A DNA stretch of 64,000 bases, taken from the NCBI GenBank assembly GCA_030704615.1, contig CM060732.1:62167053-62231052 (forward strand), given 5' to 3'. This DNA is from Takakia lepidozioides (Eukaryota > Streptophyta > Takakiopsida > Takakiales > Takakiaceae). Positions 9,411-20,190 of the stretch are shown here, in pieces (positions within the stretch are counted from its first letter, which is position 1; the number at the start of each line of letters is the position of its first letter). Under the pieces are notes generated by a model that saw only the letters and a list, made by a program, of their open reading frames with translations, searched no databases and was not told the origin of the DNA. A program made the position numbers and the translations under genes.

Positions 9411-11821
9411 ATGTCCTTTCCTGGAGAGGTGACTAGCCTTGCTGGGATGCAAGTGTGTCCGAACTGCTCCTTGGCGTTGGGCAAGGAGAAGGAGAATGTT
9501 GAAGAACGTGTAGGGATCACTCTGCTCTTCTCGAAAGTGAGCCGGCAAGTGCTTTGTGTAGAGGCTGGAAAAGATTTTGTAGATGTTCTTGTGGGCTTCC
9601 TCACTCTCCCTATTGGGTGCATGGTGAAACTCCTCTCCGAAGCTGCATTGATCGGCAAAGCCCCTGAGGTGCAGGCGAAGGCCATCACCAGTGTGCTCAA
9701 TCCTTCTGTGCCAAGCAGCCCTGCAGCAAAGGAGAAAAAGGAAGACAAGTTGATGACCTCTATTGCCAACGTATTTGAAAGTGTTGTGAAATTGGAAGAC
9801 TCTCGGATGTGTGTTGACAAAATGTGTCTGCTCGATCCCAAACCAGCTAATGGGTTCAGGGCTAAATTGCCCTCCATGCACTCCAGTCAGCTGTCGACAA
9901 ATTTGAGCAGCTCTTCAGCACTTTTCAGCTGTGGTCAGGCTTGTACTTTTGTTACTTCAAAAGTGGGTACTACGTGCCCCAAGCATAAGAGAAAGATGGA
10001 GACACCATGCAAGTTTCTTGAGGACGAGATGGGCGTAGATCTTGGGGTATAACTTGCTACACCAGAAGACTGCACAGAATCTAGCGACTGCCCTGAAATT
10101 CTGAAATAGTGTTGGATATGGTATGTGCCTAGTTATAGTCACAAGCGTTAAAAATCAGCAACCTGTCTACTAGTTCTTACAAATGCAGTGAGATGTAATC
10201 TGTCTACTTGCACCCATACAGACAGTTTCCAGACGGACCCTACCTCTCCATTGACGAAAGTGTAATCTCCAAGTATAAGCCGTCCAAGTTATAAGAGCTA
10301 AGTTCATCAAGTACTATACCCATCACCTTCTTGGGGCATCTGTCTTTCTGGAACAAATTAGTCTATGGAATATGGAATATGTGGTTCGTACTGGTGCCAA
10401 ATCTTCCTCAACCGTTGGTTAGCTGTGGCCTCTGCCACATAAAGTTTTGGACTAATGAAACTTTTATGCTGTATGTTGTTATCTGCCCTTTGATGGAGTG
10501 AATCCCACTTGGTCAGGATTTAGGTGGGCGCTCTTGCGCAGCTCCCGCTTGTGTGCTCACAAAATCGGGCAGTATGGCGGCGGATCGTGGTGTGCCTACT
10601 GCAGCTACAAATGTATGATGAGCTGATCCATTGGAATTGAGGGATACTTGCAATATCCAATATGTACTGCAGATTTAGAGATTAAGGACCCATAGAATTT
10701 GCAGTAGTGAAATAGTGGGATCCATATATGTTGTTTGATCTAGGATTATATAATTGGACTACTTTGGCACTGGTACAGATAGATGGGACTTTCTCTCTAC
10801 CCCTGGCTTTGACAGAATCTGAAGAGGTTTCTGGAAGTCACCAAGCAACTGCATACTGTAGATGGATGCTCTAGGATTTGAGTGGATGCTGGACTCCAGG
10901 TATTCTTGAATGTGAGAGTGACTGACTGTTAAACTGGTGCTGGCAGGACGGGCCCACTGGTGGGTATGTGAAGGGGGGCACACAGTTTATGATAACCAAC
11001 ACGCTTGAGATCGTTGCATGCTCAGCAATAAAGTCTTTGATACAACTCAACATGATAAAATCAGAGCGAGTTGGGGACTTAGACACCATGGAGATCCTTG
11101 TAGGGACCAAAGAGGTGACACCCTATGACCTACTTCGGATGTGACTTGCTTGTAGCATGTATCAACAGAAAAAAAATAAGAGTGGGTGCTGGTTGTCTAT
11201 CTTACCCCTCCTGTTGCAGTTTTGGGACAATATCCACATTTCTATCTTCCCCCTTCTGCAAGCTGGAGCTGCGGTTTTGGAGGGTGCACTTGGACGCAGA
11301 GAGCTGGATCTCAGTGTAGCTACTTCTTGCCTTACTAGTGGCTGCACGGCACTATGGCCTCAGAAACAGGAAACTTTCTGAGGCTGCATATGGTGGGAAA
11401 CCTTAAGAGCATCTTTTGTAGGTTGCTGTTGATAAATACATCTCTACCACTCTATGGTGCGGTTGGTTAGTGGGGAAGGGTAAATAAGAGCTGCATCAGG
11501 GCCACTACTCCCTGATTCAGAAGTTAGTCTTACCTTGGCAATGGCATTGGTTCTGACTGTGTCAGATTTCCTCCAGGATTCTTCACCAGAACATTAACTA
11601 GAGGCAATATTCACGCAAGAAGAGAGGGATCCTGAGCTCACGATTGTAAATAGGGCTGTGGTAAATGCTTAACATGTGAAGTGCATGTATGTGAGACACA
11701 GTGCTGAAATGTGCAGGTATTACAACTATTGAAAGTATCACTGTCATCCAGCAATGTGCTCAATGAAGTGTTTGGCAAGTATTGTAACAAGAGGGGTCCT
11801 GGTAAGGCCGCTTGCCTTTAA
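9411..11821 (+). CDS. DUF674 family protein (multi-exon)
   Basis: Plant-specific family of unknown biochemical role. Exon 1, 9411-10046, encodes 212 residues: a short N-terminal CPNC motif, then VGITLLFSKVSRQVLCVEAG and KDFVDVLVGFLTLPIGCMVK (residues 34-73), which match the DUF674 opening (LLxDxxxxxVxxAEAGKDFVDxLxxxxxLPxG), and IANVFESVVKL plus LLDPKP matching the 'YESVxxL...LLNP' block. A late exon at 10947-11114 (phase 0) gives GGYVKGGTQFMITNTLEIVA and VGDLDTMEILVGTKE, the second conserved region. The last exon, 11717-11821 (stop TAA), gives VLQLLKVSLSSSNVLNEVFG, matching the family's 'LLKASLTSxxALTDVF'. One or more exons between 10047 and 10946 were not resolved. The same splice points recur at the right edge of the window. 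Confidence 0.75.
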
Positions 11822-14800
11822 TGAAATAGTGAAATGATGAAATATTGATCTGGTTCCCTTCAGCCTTCCTGAGGCCTCCTCTCTATCTGCTCTGGGTCAA
11901 ATGAGGGCCTTCAGAGCTACCTGTCCCTATTCTCTCCTTATTTTGGTCCCTTCCTCCTCTACATGTACAATTTGGAAACTCCAGTAGTACCATCAGTTTG
12001 GGAACACTAGCATAAATATATAAATCCTTACACTCTGGGACAGTAAAAACCGGTAGTAGCATTGGCCGAATAATTGAAAAGCAGGTCTACAAACCTTGAC
12101 AGAACCTTCGAAACCCACACCCACACCCACAGCTCTGGGGTGGGTAGTTTCCAGAGACTGGCCCACAACCATAGCCCTTGCATGGAAGCCTGGTGGGGGT
12201 AGTTTACAGAAGTCTTTGGCATCTTAGATGCCTGGTCTGCGGGTACCCCCGCAAGATCTCAATAGGGCTCCCATGCATGGCAGGTGAGATTGGTCATGGG
12301 TGCCACCAAAGCATTCAATCTTTTGCATAACATTGCAAGGAGGCTTTGGTGACTCTTTGGTTTATTTCCTGCATTATTTCTGGAAAGATCGTATGTTGTC
12401 AAATTGTCAGTTTAAGGAATGCATTATGTTCAACATCTATTTCCACACACCTTTGTCATGGACTCATGGAATTGCACAATTTGGTGTGGTTGACTTAGGT
12501 CGAAGAGTGCCCAATTGTGATGGTTTATGCATCCAAGTTGGTCTCACATTTGTTTTGGTATCACTGATCTCAGGAACAGCGGAATATTTTTTCCCACAGT
12601 GTGGTGAACAACCTTGCTGCCAATGCGCTGTGTTGGGTACTCCCACCTGGCCAGCAGCACCGGAGTCTGTCGAGTAAGCTTATTTTCTCCAGACCATGGT
12701 AAGCAACTAAGGGGATCACAGACAAAAAAGAAAGAAACATTGCAGACATTTCAGTGATTCATAAGAGAGGCAATTATCAATTCCATAGAAGAATGGTCTA
12801 AAAACACAAACACCCTAGTTATACAGCCCACCCCGAAAGGTTGAGGTAAAGTAGCTCTTAATTACGTCAGCTTCAGCCGGAGTCTTCTTCTTCTTCTTCT
12901 TCTTCACCCTGAGTTTATTTTTCTTCTCATGCTCCTAATCTGCATGTTGTCACCGCCCCAATTCTGCTTCGTATCATTATGAACACTCCTATCCAGTGCG
13001 GGTATCAGAGAATTGAGAAGACCTTCAAAGCTCATAAAATAGCTCCCTGTAAATGGCTGCCCTCAGTTCGTCACACCATGATGACTGCAGGTTGCATGTA
13101 CTCAGGTTGGAATGCTATTTATTTATGCACACTGATTTACTGTTTTGGTCTTCCACTTGATATCTTCAGTTCAACATAGAGCTGCAGATTAGCTGAGGAG
13201 TGAGTGAGGCTATGTCCACCCTACATACACTGCCCTTGTGGAATGGCGGGGACCTTTCGGGTGTCGCGGATACTCCAGTTAGCACACCCTCCAGTGGCCG
13301 AAAATTTAAACTCTCGTGGCATCCTTTGGATATTATTCACTTTGGGAAATGACTGCCATGGTAGTGCAATACCGCCTGGGCCAACATGGATTGGAAATGG
13401 TCCGTAATGGAGCTACATGTAATGTAGCTTTCCAGAATGGAAATAATGGGTCTTGGTCTTGGTCAAGTTTAAGAGTGTATACAAACAGAGATGAGTGGAA
13501 GAATCATAGCTTTCTGCCTGAGTTTCACATCATGGAGGAGGGAAGCCGCATCGTTGATGCCCCTTGTCAGTTCATGCCAATTTGAGAACCTGTAATTCTG
13601 TATATGTGCTAATGTCACTTGTGCACGGGAAGATGGCACTTAAACATAGATTGTGAGGCAGATGCCTCCTTGCACTCAAAACCAGTTCTTTTTGCAATCC
13701 CCACATTCAAAGAAAGGGGTGCCTTCACTCTTCTCTCCTCTTCTTCTGTGTTTTCTTCCCAGTCCTCCAATTTATATGGTGCAAAGGTGGTTTGTTTACC
13801 CTCCAACAAAATTCCAGAGCCAACTGCTCCGAGGGGCCACCAATGGATGGAGATGAAATGAGGTGGAACTTAATTACTCATGCGGAAAGGCTCAAAGAGC
13901 TTACCTGACAAGAGAAAGGAAATGAAATGGAAAGAAAGGAAAGTGCAACTTCTTCAGGGATTCACAATTGCTCACAATGGTTTAAGTATAATGCATGGGG
14001 ACGATGGACTCATCCACCTGCATCTACACGAAAGCAAGTGGACAGTGATAAGAAGACAGCCATCATGGTGCCTGTCGGCATAAAGCTCTCTGCTGTTTGA
14101 TACAAACTTGAAGACCTCAACAACGATTGGAGGTCTTCCGTGTACACATCACATGATAGCTCCAAATCGATTGTCCAGAGATCTCTCTCTCTGATGTCGG
14201 TGGAAAGTAGGCAGAAAGTTGGTGTCAGATCTGAACTTCTTTGGGCTCTGTTCTACATATTTGCAATTGGTAGAAACAGCCAAACAGACGCCAAACAGAC
14301 GAGCGTTGTGCAGTGCGCCCTCGCTCACCAAAGTCGTCACAGTCAGGAGTTCTTTTTATGACATTGTCAATGTGGGCCCCCTCCCCTGCAGCTATTGGGT
14401 GTCCTCATTGTACGTGGGTACCATGTTTGGATTCCCCCAGTTTCTACTCGGTGGCGGTCCCAGTTGTTATGAAGACAAGCCTGGAAACACGCATGTTATT
14501 TCCAAAATAGCCAGACAATCTCTGTCAGAATGTGCTTCTCTGGATCTAAGCTTATCCAGGATTCCCGCCTTTTCGGGAGCGGCATTCATCCATTCTTCGA
14601 GAGAGATTGCAGGGATTGCACAGATTGCACAGATTCGGGCTTGTTGTACCCCAATAAATGCAGGAGCAGCCACTTGTGCGAGAAACCCAGAGAGGGACTG
14701 TTGCGGGTGCTTGGGGGCTGCAGCAGGCCTGGCATGTCTCGTGCTGGGTTTGCAATGGCAGATGAGATAAGGTAGAGATAATAAGCATAGTGGGTTTGAA

Positions 14801-14856
14801 GTACAAGGGATGTGGGTTGGAGGGAGCGATAGAGAGAGGAGATGGCTGTGTTTCTC
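11822..14856. other. Intergenic DNA with unassigned frames
   Basis: Contains a (CTT)n microsatellite at about 12886-12905. Open frames at 12300-12677 (+), 14219-14770 (+) and 14467-14916 (-) have no recognisable domain; the last two overlap on opposite strands, so at most one can be real. The minus frame's C-terminal part (SLEEWMNAAPEKAGILDKLR) has a plausible protein-like composition and could be a gene sharing a bidirectional promoter with the coiled-coil gene, but this is a guess. Confidence 0.35.
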
Positions 14857-14940
14857 TTTTTGCTGTGATTGGCCAGTCTGAATTCCTGCGTTTTTGCTGT
14901 GATTGGCCAGTCTCACTTGCTGCGTTTTTGCTGTGGCTGG
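14857..14940 (+). promoter_or_regulatory. Tandem 34-bp promoter repeats with inverted CCAAT boxes
   Basis: Two full units (14857-14890 and 14891-14924) and a partial third (14925-14940) of 'tttttgctgtgattggccag' followed by 'tct....ttcctgcg'-like sequence. Each full unit carries GATTGGCC, an inverted CCAAT box (NF-Y type). They lie 66-149 bases upstream of the ATG at 15006. Confidence 0.6.
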
Positions 14941-15005
14941 GCTTCTTCATATTGTGTAGAGATTAGAGAGATTCGTGGTCGGTTTGAAGGTCGAGATAGG
15001 CGAAG

Positions 15006-18000
15006 ATGATTCCTCTCATCGGAGTGGTGGCAGTTGCCTCTTTGGGATACGTTTTCAAAAAAGGGGTCCCTAATCCGTTCAGGAACCGAGATGAGCTTTT
15101 GAATGAGGTGAATGACCCTGACGATGTCAAGAGATTGAATCTATCGGTGTCGAGTGAGGGATGTGAGAATGAAGCGCCGATCGATGGTACTGACAACAGA
15201 GAAGAAGACGTGGGTAGTCTCGCCGGCAGGCAGGAGAATTCATCTCAATCTCCGTGCGACAGGAAGGATGCATTGCATGCTGTTGAGACAAGCCATGGGT
15301 TTTCTCCAGAGGAAGAAACTGTCTCAGATTGTATGCAGGTGGATGACGATGCTGTCCTCCTTCTCGAGGGAGAAAAGAGATTTTGCAGAGGCCTCACGCC
15401 TGGCAAGGATACGGTATGGGAGCAGGTGGGAGAATGCGGCGGTCCCCTCGATAGCAGCTCGCTCACAACCTCGTCTACTGTTGGGCCAGATCGTAGCAGT
15501 GTTTTCAGGGAGGGCTCGGTGCTGATTAGGGAGAGTCCCATAGCGGAAGTACTACACCTCCCTGAGGCAAAGGCACTGAGTGAAGAGCTTCCCGGTGATG
15601 GGGGGCGTGAGTGGGATTGCATTATCGACGTTGATTGTACAGATCCATCGAGCTCACGATTACAGCATCGGAAAGATAGTAGGACGGTCAACGATGGTGG
15701 CAATCAGCAGGACAGTGAGATCACCCCGGAGGCGAGAAGACTGCAAAGCGAGTCTGTGGCACAGGAACATGGAGTGCAACGAGCTGAATCAAGCAGACAT
15801 TTTCTCGAAATGGGACGAGCAGAGCAGGAGCGCGAAAAGACCGAGGGGATGGACACAGCGATTGGAGAAAGGTGGAGGGACGAAGAACTTCCGCGGATTA
15901 GGATTGCTATGGATAATGATGCGGACACCAAGGATGTCAGCGAAAGACAAGCGGTAGTCTCCAGATCTGCAAATTCATTGAAGAGCGAACGTCGACGGAA
16001 AGAGAAAGGGTTGGAGATCATCACGGAAGGCATTGGAAGGCGGGACAACGAGTCTGTCGTAGGTGAAGAAAAGGATGTGGTTTGTGTTGTAGAAACTCTG
16101 AAAGTGGCCAGCATCGCAAGGGCCTTGGAGAAACCAGCTGTTGCCGTGGATGGCTGCAGAATGTGCGCTTCTTTGAAAGACAGATTAGTGGCTTTTGCTG
16201 CTAGGAGGTCCAAGGATGTCAATGAGTGGAGGAGGGGATTTGAAGCCGGCATTGAAACACAGAGATCTATACAGGAGGTGGAATGGATGAGCACGTTCCA
16301 GAGTAAGGAGTTAGAACGAGCTATGAAAGACAATGCAGTCGTGCAGACAAAGATGGATGTTGGGAGAAGCAGGCTGCGGGATATGTGGGAGAGCGTGTGC
16401 CAAGATGAGAAAAAAGCCAAGGCACAATATGCGCTGCAGCCTCAAAGACTGGCTCTGGAAGCTGGGCACGCAATGTCGTCTAAAGAGAGTCAAGAGGAGG
16501 ACGCTGCTTGGGTCGACCAAAAGAAAGAGGAATGCAAGGAGAAGATGGTTCAGGAGATTCAGAAGATGCGGAGGGCTCTGCAGCTACAGTGGGAAGACAA
16601 GCTGCAAGAGGATAGGACTGCCACCAAGACTAGGCATGAGGTGGAAGCCAAGACACAGTTAGAACAAGCGCTTGAGGCACAGAGGTTCGCACTTGAGGCC
16701 AAGCATGGGAGGGAGTTGGATGTGAATCAACTTGAGGATGCTGCCAGGTGGGACCAAAAGAAGCAGGAGTGGTGTCAAAATTTCGTTGGGGAGATTGAGC
16801 GGATTCACAGAGTACTGCAGCTGGAAAGGGAAGACAATTTGCAGCAGAAGAATGCTGCCCATAAGGCTAGCCTGGAAGTCACAGGTAATGACAAGTTAGA
16901 ACTGGCACTTGAGGCACAGAGACTGGGGCATGGGGCAGAAGATTCAAGGGCATTCGAAGAGAGTCGAGCAAAGGGCAATGCATTGGTGGAGCAAACGAGA
17001 GAGGAATGCGAGTTGAAGGTGGTTCAGAGGATTGAGCAGGTATGTAGGGCCCTGGAGCTTGAGTGGGAAGAGAGGCTAGACCAGGACAGGGCTGTCAACA
17101 CAGCAAGGCATGCAGCAGATGGTAAGGAACAGTTAGAACAGGCTCTCATGGCACAGAGACAGGCCCTCGAGGTGGAGCATTCAAGGGTACTAGAAGAGAG
17201 GTGGAAAGAGGAGACCCTACAGAAGGAAGAGTTCGAGCAGAAGCTGATTCAGGAGGTTGAGCAGGCTCAGAGGGCATTGCAACTGGAATGGGAAGAGAGG
17301 CTGGAGCAGGATCGGGTTGCAAACAAGGTGAAGCACAGCATGGAAACCACAGTACAACTATCACATGCTCTCGAAGCACAGAGACTGGCAATTGAGGTGG
17401 AATACGGAAAGGCATTGAAAGAGAGTCAAGAGGATCATTCCTGGACAAGTGAGGAGTGTGAGAAGAAGCTGAGTGAGGAGATCGAGCGGATTAGTAGGGC
17501 ACTGCAGCTAGAATGGGAAGAGAGGCTGCAGCAGGATCGGGTTGCGAACAATGCCAGGCATGATGAGGCAGCCCAGAGGCACTTGGAATTGGCGCTGGAG
17601 GCTCACAAACTGGCACTGGAGGCTGAGTATGCAACCATGATGGAAGAGAGACGAGAGAAGGAGGACAAAAAATGGTTGCACAAGCTGGAGATGGAGAGGG
17701 AAGCATTACTGTCCATGGCCAAAAGGGTGGTGGCACAGGAGCGAGAGATGTGGAGAGCCAGCCAGGAACCTGAGTGGGAGGCCAAGCTGGCAGAAGAGAG
17801 AATGATGTGGCAGAAAGCACAGCAGGAGAAAGAAAGGGAGCAGAAATTGCTAGATGAACGAATCCGGAAAGAAACGGCCAGGCTTGAGCTACGTGCAGCC
17901 AACTTGGAATCTAAAGAGGTTCAAGTGCGGCGAATCAAAGAGGAGGCGGCCCAGCTGCGCTCAGAGCTTTCTGAAATGCGCCTTCAGCTGGAGGCTGTGC

Positions 18001-18725
18001 AAAGTAAGCAGCTTCATCGGGAGACTATATTGAAGGCTGGTGGAAACAACCACTTCGACAAGGAGAACTTTAGGCGGTGGATATCACTACGGCTAGGGAC
18101 GAGTGACAGCACCGTGTATTGGTACAGCACTGGTGAGCTTTACAGCTACCCAAATGGTGAGCTGCTGGTGCGTGTGGAGGGGCTGGATGTGACACGGGCC
18201 CTCGTGATGGGCCCCAACAGTGTGCACCAAGTGTCACGTAAGCTATTTGTGTTTCGAGACAAGGACTCCAATGCTGTCCTGTCAGATTACAATGGAACTC
18301 CTGTCATGCCTGTTGTCTACCCTTACCAACGCATTGCGTATACTCTGTCTGGTGACCATCTCCTCACGGAGGCATCAAGCGGATCTGGTCACCAGCTAAC
18401 CACTTTACATGGCAACATGGTCAGTATACGGCATTTGACGAACACCAGCAAACTGGTCTTCACTTGCCCTGTATTCCTGAATCTCCAGACTACAAAAGGA
18501 GACTACCAGTCGTATGAAAACTATGACTACTTCATGGACAAAGCAGATGAGGAACACGGCAACCATTGCTCCATGGTGCGAATGGGGGCTACCCCCCCAT
18601 TTTCCAACACCGCTGTCATGCACCTCAATGGCTGGCGCCTTGACCACTTTGACCTTCTTCCTCAAAGTATCAAAGACTATGTGGCACGTCACGGCCAGCT
18701 ATGGACAGAGGCCCCATGTAACTAG
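15006..18725 (+). CDS. Coiled-coil protein with C-terminal DUF1838-like domain
   Basis: Intronless, 1239 residues, stop TAG. The start ATG has A at -3 and is followed by a hydrophobic stretch (IPLIGVVAVASLGYVF, residues 2-17) that could be a signal anchor. Residues 20-390 are acidic, Ser-rich and probably disordered. Residues ~430-1010 are an almost pure coiled coil; within it, five tandem repeats plus a partial sixth begin at residues 473, 552, 631, 710, 785 and 860, each built as 'LExALEAQRLALE...RALQLEWEERLQQDR.A...RH'. Residues ~1015-1239 resemble DUF1838, a family known mainly from bacteria and fungi: ENFRRWISLRLG, VYWYSTGELYSYPNGE, VRVEGLDVTRA, RKLFVFRDKDS, ENYDYFMDKAD, and the closing MVRMGATPPF...LNGWRLDHFDLLP...DYVARHGQLWTEAP. 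Biochemical function unknown. The large intronless frame contrasts with the intron-rich neighbour. DUF1838 assignment is from memory of the family pattern. Confidence 0.8.
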   Translation: MIPLIGVVAVASLGYVFKKGVPNPFRNRDELLNEVNDPDDVKRLNLSVSSEGCENEAPIDGTDNREEDVGSLAGRQENSSQSPCDRKDALHAVETSHGFSPEEETVSDCMQVDDDAVLLLEGEKRFCRGLTPGKDTVWEQVGECGGPLDSSSLTTSSTVGPDRSSVFREGSVLIRESPIAEVLHLPEAKALSEELPGDGGREWDCIIDVDCTDPSSSRLQHRKDSRTVNDGGNQQDSEITPEARRLQSESVAQEHGVQRAESSRHFLEMGRAEQEREKTEGMDTAIGERWRDEELPRIRIAMDNDADTKDVSERQAVVSRSANSLKSERRRKEKGLEIITEGIGRRDNESVVGEEKDVVCVVETLKVASIARALEKPAVAVDGCRMCASLKDRLVAFAARRSKDVNEWRRGFEAGIETQRSIQEVEWMSTFQSKELERAMKDNAVVQTKMDVGRSRLRDMWESVCQDEKKAKAQYALQPQRLALEAGHAMSSKESQEEDAAWVDQKKEECKEKMVQEIQKMRRALQLQWEDKLQEDRTATKTRHEVEAKTQLEQALEAQRFALEAKHGRELDVNQLEDAARWDQKKQEWCQNFVGEIERIHRVLQLEREDNLQQKNAAHKASLEVTGNDKLELALEAQRLGHGAEDSRAFEESRAKGNALVEQTREECELKVVQRIEQVCRALELEWEERLDQDRAVNTARHAADGKEQLEQALMAQRQALEVEHSRVLEERWKEETLQKEEFEQKLIQEVEQAQRALQLEWEERLEQDRVANKVKHSMETTVQLSHALEAQRLAIEVEYGKALKESQEDHSWTSEECEKKLSEEIERISRALQLEWEERLQQDRVANNARHDEAAQRHLELALEAHKLALEAEYATMMEERREKEDKKWLHKLEMEREALLSMAKRVVAQEREMWRASQEPEWEAKLAEERMMWQKAQQEKEREQKLLDERIRKETARLELRAANLESKEVQVRRIKEEAAQLRSELSEMRLQLEAVQSKQLHRETILKAGGNNHFDKENFRRWISLRLGTSDSTVYWYSTGELYSYPNGELLVRVEGLDVTRALVMGPNSVHQVSRKLFVFRDKDSNAVLSDYNGTPVMPVVYPYQRIAYTLSGDHLLTEASSGSGHQLTTLHGNMVSIRHLTNTSKLVFTCPVFLNLQTTKGDYQSYENYDYFMDKADEEHGNHCSMVRMGATPPFSNTAVMHLNGWRLDHFDLLPQSIKDYVARHGQLWTEAPCN

Positions 18726-18849
18726 AATGTACATCATCTTCTTTTATGTTCACATAGTAGCAGCAAAGTGTCATAATGTAGTCCACAGTCTGCAGTCTGG
18801 AAGACGCAAGATGGTAACTTGATGTGACATATGGTAAAGAACCACTTTG

Positions 18850-19055
18850 ATGCCTCCCAAGTCAGCTGTCGCAGAGGACAGAAAGGACAGAAACTTACAA
18901 CGGCCACAGGGGGCCTGGAAGGGGCATGAAGCTGAGAAGAAGCCATTGAAGATCTGGGAAGAAGCTCAAGGGTGACACCAAGGGAGATGAACCAAACAAA
19001 GCAAAGTATGGAGACATACGAGATTCATAACGAGAAAGTGCTGAAGCATCTCTTA
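18850..19055 (+). pseudogene. Decayed histone H2B exon 1
   Basis: Aligns over its whole length with exon 1 of the H2B at 7416-7595: it starts ATGCCTCCCAAGTCAGCTG (intact copy ATGGCTCCTAAGTCAGCTG), continues with 'gagaagaagcc', 'aagaagctcaagggtgacac' and 'gagacatacaagat'-like sequence, and ends 'aaagtgctgaagca'. Frameshifting indels disrupt the frame, and the splice donor after 'aagca' is gone (ggtaac missing). No exon 2 was found. Confidence 0.8.
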
Positions 19056-19162
19056 ATTGTGCTTCCTGCAATATCTGGTTGTTGAATCTATTTCAGCTAA
19101 TCTTGGCAACAGGTCTCGTCGAGTACACCAACGGACTTAGGATCAACAGTGGGATCAACTCT

Positions 19163-20190
19163 CTTCCCGCCAAGCTTGTAATTTTACCTCGAAAGTGGGC
19201 ACTAGATGCCAGCGACACCCAAAAAAGATGGAGAAGCCATGCAAGTCTGGTGAAGGTGGCTGATCCACTGTTGCCTCAGGTGCACTTGTTACACCATAAG
19301 AATTCCAAAACCCTAGTGACCTCCTCATGTGTTCCTCTGCCAATTAGTGTTGAGGTACAGTTTTCTGCATAAGAGTCTTAGGTGTTCAGAATTCCCACAG
19401 GCTCTCTACCTGTCACTTTCTATCTATAATACTGCATTCTAATAATGGAACCCCAATTGTCCAGGCATGCAAGAGGGAATTGCACAAGAGCAGCCACTTA
19501 CATCATCGCCAAGTGGGATTCTGCCGGCAGCTCTCAAGAACCATCAGGTTGGAAGAGATCCAACCTTTGAGGACTCAGTATTTAGGGAGATAGTCTCTCT
19601 ACTACAGCTACTGCACCTGTAAATGTATGATGTTCTGACGAAGGGGATGAGAAAAAGATCTCTGATTGGTTAGATGTCAAAGACAGAAAGAAAGATAACA
19701 TCCACGAAGGGCCAAGGGCGTGAGACAGGGACAGCAACTTTGCAGAGTGACTTCACAGGGCTGAAGCCTTAGAATACTGACAATAAAGATGTATATACTT
19801 TGTACGACACAGTTTTTGTACAGCTGTTGCAGTCAGTGAGGTAGGATACCCTGTTTTGGGCTGATAGGCATGAATTCTCTTTTTGTGGATTTGAAGACGT
19901 GAAAAGTTTCTGGAACTCATTAATACTCTAAGAGGATGCTCTGGAGGTTGGAATGGAATGGATCTTGAGCGGTATGTTTGTAAAGGACAGTAACTGCTTG
20001 TTCTGTTGTGCTTGGTAAGCCATGGCCAATGAGTTTTGTGTGGGGAAGGGTGCAACAGACCAACACTGATAAGAACCTTCTCTGCTTTGTCATCACTAAT
20101 ACATATCAGCATGATCAATGTGAGTGAGTTTGGTAGTGTTGTCTCATAGACTTCATTGGTGCCAGATATGTGCTGACCTGCTAGTGTAGC
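19163..20190 (+). pseudogene. Decayed DUF674 gene copy
   Basis: Four collinear patches match the DUF674 gene at 9411-11144. 19165-19250 ('gcttgta.tttta..tcgaaagtgggcact', 'aagatggagaagccatgcaag') matches 9940-10025. About 19600-19640 ('tactacagctactgcac.tgtaaatgtatgatg') matches about 10590-10620. The 'gtttctggaa...ggatgctctgg' patch near 19900-19945 matches 10827-10875. About 20020-20140 matches the 10947-11114 exon (conceptual IHISMINV against IQLNMIKS). Multiple stops; no open frame. Order and strand equal the intact H2B-DUF674 pair, so this is the second half of a block duplication. Confidence 0.65.

Noticed and set aside
12300-12677. 125-codon Cys/Trp-containing open frame
   Set aside because: No family resemblance, no splice or promoter context; compatible with a chance frame.
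14219-14916. Two long opposite-strand frames (183 and 149 codons)
   Set aside because: They overlap on opposite strands and neither shows a recognisable domain; left as unassigned rather than called as genes.
15154-17902. Several 60-240 codon frames on both strands inside the coiled-coil gene
   Set aside because: Shadows of the 1239-codon frame, caused by its GA-rich, low-complexity base composition.
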